NCBI GenBank assembly: GCA_013141385.1 | Contig: JABFRB010000041.1 | Span: forward strand, 1 to 64,000 | Reading direction: 5' to 3' | DNA: 64,000 nt | DNA from: Bacteroidales bacterium | GTDB taxonomy: Bacteria; Bacteroidota; Bacteroidia; Bacteroidales; Tenuifilaceae | In this document: in pieces, positions 62,311 through 64,000 of the stretch | How the letters are laid out: each line of letters begins with the position of its first letter | Numbering within the stretch: the first letter of the stretch is position 1 | Program-made: the position numbers and the translations under genes | The notes under the pieces: model-generated | What the model was told of the DNA's origin: nothing | The model's input: only the letters and a program-made list of their open reading frames with translations | Database searches by the model: none

Positions 62311-63363
62311 ATGATTATAATTTCTGAAAAAGTAGATATTTTTTCTAATCGTGTTGAGGATTGGTTAAAATTAAATAACGAAAAAATTTATCGAATTAAT
62401 TCCGAACAGCCTATTCGGTTAATTGATCTTAGAATTCAAGGAGGTGACTGTGAAATTTCAATAACTAGGTTAAATGATAATGAAGAAATTAAAATAACTA
62501 AACATAAGGTATGGCATAGAAGGGGATTTTTTAGTTTTAGCATTTATGGGGATTCAGAAGATGTTTGCGAAGAATTTCAAGTTTTTTTAAACCGAGAAGC
62601 ACGTGCTCTATCAAGTGGAATACTAATGATATTAAAGACCAAAGAGTTGATAATAGGAAATCATATTGAAAATAAAGGAAATAAACTTTACCATCTTTTC
62701 ATGGCTTCAACCAATGGATTAAATGTGCCCGACACCTTTGTTATTAATAGTAAAGTAATGTTACGTGAAATTTATCAACAACATTCCAATTTGATTACTA
62801 AGCCAATAAGTGATAGTTTTCTTGGTACAATAAATGGAGAGAATCTCGTTGGGTTTGTTAATAAATTTGACAACTCCAGTTTTGACCATCTACCAGAAAC
62901 CTTTTTTCCTACCCTTTTTCAAAATAAAATTGATAGAAAGTTTGAGATTCGATCATTCTTGTTTTGTGGTGAGGTTTTTTCAATGGCAACCTTCCTGGTG
63001 AAAGATGATAATAATACCGACATTAAGGAAATTGAGAATTCTATGAAACGACACATTCCATATAAACTACCCAGTGATGTTGAAGATAAAATGCTAAACT
63101 TGGCATGCAAATTAGATATAGATACGGCTTCATTTGATTTTATTGTTGATAAGAGCGGGAATATATATTTTCTTGAAATAAACTACCTCGCAGCAGAGCT
63201 GTCGAGGTATTATTTGGAAGCCATTTATTCTATCGAAGCAGAGCTTCGAGGAATTAACCTAAAGAGATTAAATCAGTATGGACAACTTAATGAAATGTCC
63301 TACCATTGTAATTACTCTATTGAAGAATTTGTTGCAAATAAGCTGACAGAAAATGGAAGATAA
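62311..63363 (+). CDS. gwsG: ATP-grasp peptide maturase, grasp-with-spasm type
   Basis: A 350-residue ATP-grasp ligase of the microviridin/graspetide-like class. The N-terminal ~110 residues form a pre-ATP-grasp domain; a central part has LITKPISDSFLGTI (the ATP-binding Lys), and the C-terminal catalytic part has FEIRSFLFCGEVFSMATF and the metal motif DFIVDKSGNIYFLEINYLA. Such enzymes link acidic side chains to Thr/Ser or Lys in a precursor peptide. The ATG at 62311 (MIIISEKVDIFS) is preferred over a TTG six bases upstream. It is followed by a 58-residue ORF (11-nt overlap) and the SPASM-type partner. Confidence 0.85.
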   Translation: MIIISEKVDIFSNRVEDWLKLNNEKIYRINSEQPIRLIDLRIQGGDCEISITRLNDNEEIKITKHKVWHRRGFFSFSIYGDSEDVCEEFQVFLNREARALSSGILMILKTKELIIGNHIENKGNKLYHLFMASTNGLNVPDTFVINSKVMLREIYQQHSNLITKPISDSFLGTINGENLVGFVNKFDNSSFDHLPETFFPTLFQNKIDRKFEIRSFLFCGEVFSMATFLVKDDNNTDIKEIENSMKRHIPYKLPSDVEDKMLNLACKLDIDTASFDFIVDKSGNIYFLEINYLAAELSRYYLEAIYSIEAELRGINLKRLNQYGQLNEMSYHCNYSIEEFVANKLTENGR

Positions 63364-63529
63364 GAATACTAAGTTCAACTACTATTTACCTTTACATTTA
63401 TGGAATTTAAAGGCACTAAGTAAAGATAGAATTATTAAAAATCCCATAATTAAATCAAAAAAATGCAATACAATTATTTTATCTGAAAAGATGAACAAAC
63501 CCTGCTCGAAAATTCTCAGTAAATGGTAA
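63353..63529 (+). CDS. 58-residue ORF between gwsG and gwsS
   Basis: A small basic protein that starts MEDKNTKFNYYLPLHLWNLK and ends CSKILSKW, with two Cys (C38 and C51). It overlaps gwsG by 11 nt and gwsS by 7 nt, so its translation is coupled to both maturases. That tight packing supports a real gene. It has no GG leader, signal peptide or known fold. It could be a docking or partner protein for the maturases, or a modified peptide itself. Confidence 0.6.
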   Translation: MEDKNTKFNYYLPLHLWNLKALSKDRIIKNPIIKSKKCNTIILSEKMNKPCSKILSKW

Positions 63530-64000
63530 TTAGTAATGATTATGTTTTTAAACTCTTTGCTAACTGTAAAGTAGTACAAGGTGCTGCAAGGAGTATCATT
63601 TGCGATTTGAATGGGCGTGTGTTTATCATTCCCTCTAAGTTTAACTCTTTTTTAGATTTGCTAAAAGATGAAAATGGTATAGCCTACGAAGCCATTTCAA
63701 GTAATGATGGGTTAAAAGAGTTAACTGAGGAGCTAGAGCAAAAGCAGATGGGGAGATTTTTCAAAACGGATAGCGTTGAAAATTTCCCTGACATTAGGGT
63801 AAGCTGGAGCTCGCCACACCCTATTACAAATGCAATAATTGATGTGGATGAGAAAAATGATACCGATTGGGAAAAGTTTATTTTACAATTAGATGCTATC
63901 GGTTGCCCATTCCTTCAAATAAGGAATTTTGGCGAAATATCATTTCAAAAATTAAACTCAATTTTAGAAATCGTTGACCAAACAGATGTAAACTCTGTAC
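63523..64000 (+). CDS. gwsS: SPASM-type peptide maturase, grasp-with-spasm system (5' part only)
   Basis: An open frame of 159 codons cut by the window end. It starts MVISNDYVFKLFANCKVVQG, then AARSIICDLNGRVFIIPSKF, which matches the N-terminal pattern of the SPASM/radical SAM-like maturases that accompany GwsG. The SPASM and radical SAM cysteine motifs would lie further on, outside the window. It would act together with the ATP-grasp enzyme on one precursor. The start overlaps the 58-residue ORF by 7 nt. Confidence 0.78.
   Translation, partial: MVISNDYVFKLFANCKVVQGAARSIICDLNGRVFIIPSKFNSFLDLLKDENGIAYEAISSNDGLKELTEELEQKQMGRFFKTDSVENFPDIRVSWSSPHPITNAIIDVDEKNDTDWEKFILQLDAIGCPFLQIRNFGEISFQKLNSILEIVDQTDVNSV

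Noticed and set aside
1-64000. CRISPR arrays, rRNA and tRNA genes
   Set aside because: No regularly spaced identical repeats with unique spacers and no rRNA or tRNA cloverleaf other than the tRNA-like part of ssrA were seen.

Overview
The window looks like a chromosome segment from a member of the Bacteroidota, most likely Bacteroidales-like and anaerobic. The signs are a type IX secretion C-terminal sorting domain, a pyruvate:ferredoxin oxidoreductase, a 287-residue primary sigma factor, a Rho factor with a long disordered insertion, TAnnTTTG-type -7 promoter boxes, and a tmRNA tag ending in NYALAA. The sequence is AT-rich. No rRNA, tRNA or CRISPR array was seen.

Layout. 0.2-6.6 kb: an orphan HEPN-like/CBS protein, a glycosyltransferase, and a GDP-heptose set (gmhA, hddA and a fused hddC-gmhB-kinase gene), then a Crp/Fnr regulator. 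6.7-7.8 kb: a REP-associated tyrosine transposase between two arrays of REP-like palindromes. 8-13 kb: a large secreted T9SS protein and two tiny sister lipoproteins. 13-28 kb: comEC, def, ruvX, a LytTR regulator with its propeller histidine kinase, nifJ, a saccharopine/alanine dehydrogenase-like enzyme, and a lipoprotein/outer-membrane pair. 28-37 kb: a nine-gene aromatic amino acid operon on the minus strand, carrying every step from DAHP to chorismate except shikimate kinase, plus the Phe/Tyr branch. 37.6-41.8 kb: rpe, rpoD, rho and ssrA.

The best-supported unusual feature is the 5' leader of the aromatic operon (37112-37465). It holds two complete attenuators in tandem. Each has a short leader peptide with an unbroken run of Tyr and Phe codons (YFYFYFY, then YYFFYYFFY). 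Each has an intrinsic terminator exactly 35 nt after the leader stop codon, and an antiterminator arm at the end of the leader peptide that pairs with the 5' arm of that terminator. This fits ribosome-mediated transcription attenuation sensing charged tRNA-Tyr and tRNA-Phe twice in series.

After ssrA there is an accessory region (about 41.8-55.8 kb): a tyrosine integrase next to the ssrA 3' end, a Wadjet (JetABCD) anti-plasmid system flanked by diverged direct repeats of about 250 bp, a 587-residue protein with a C-terminal HEPN-like motif, a PD-(D/E)XK-like nuclease candidate, and unrecognised genes. From 56 to 60 kb come a TPR membrane protein and a TPR-CHAT protease. From 59.9 kb to the end is a RiPP locus of the grasp-with-spasm type: GG-leader precursor peptides, a secreted companion, an ATP-grasp maturase, a 58-residue ORF and the start of the SPASM-type maturase, which is cut by the window end.
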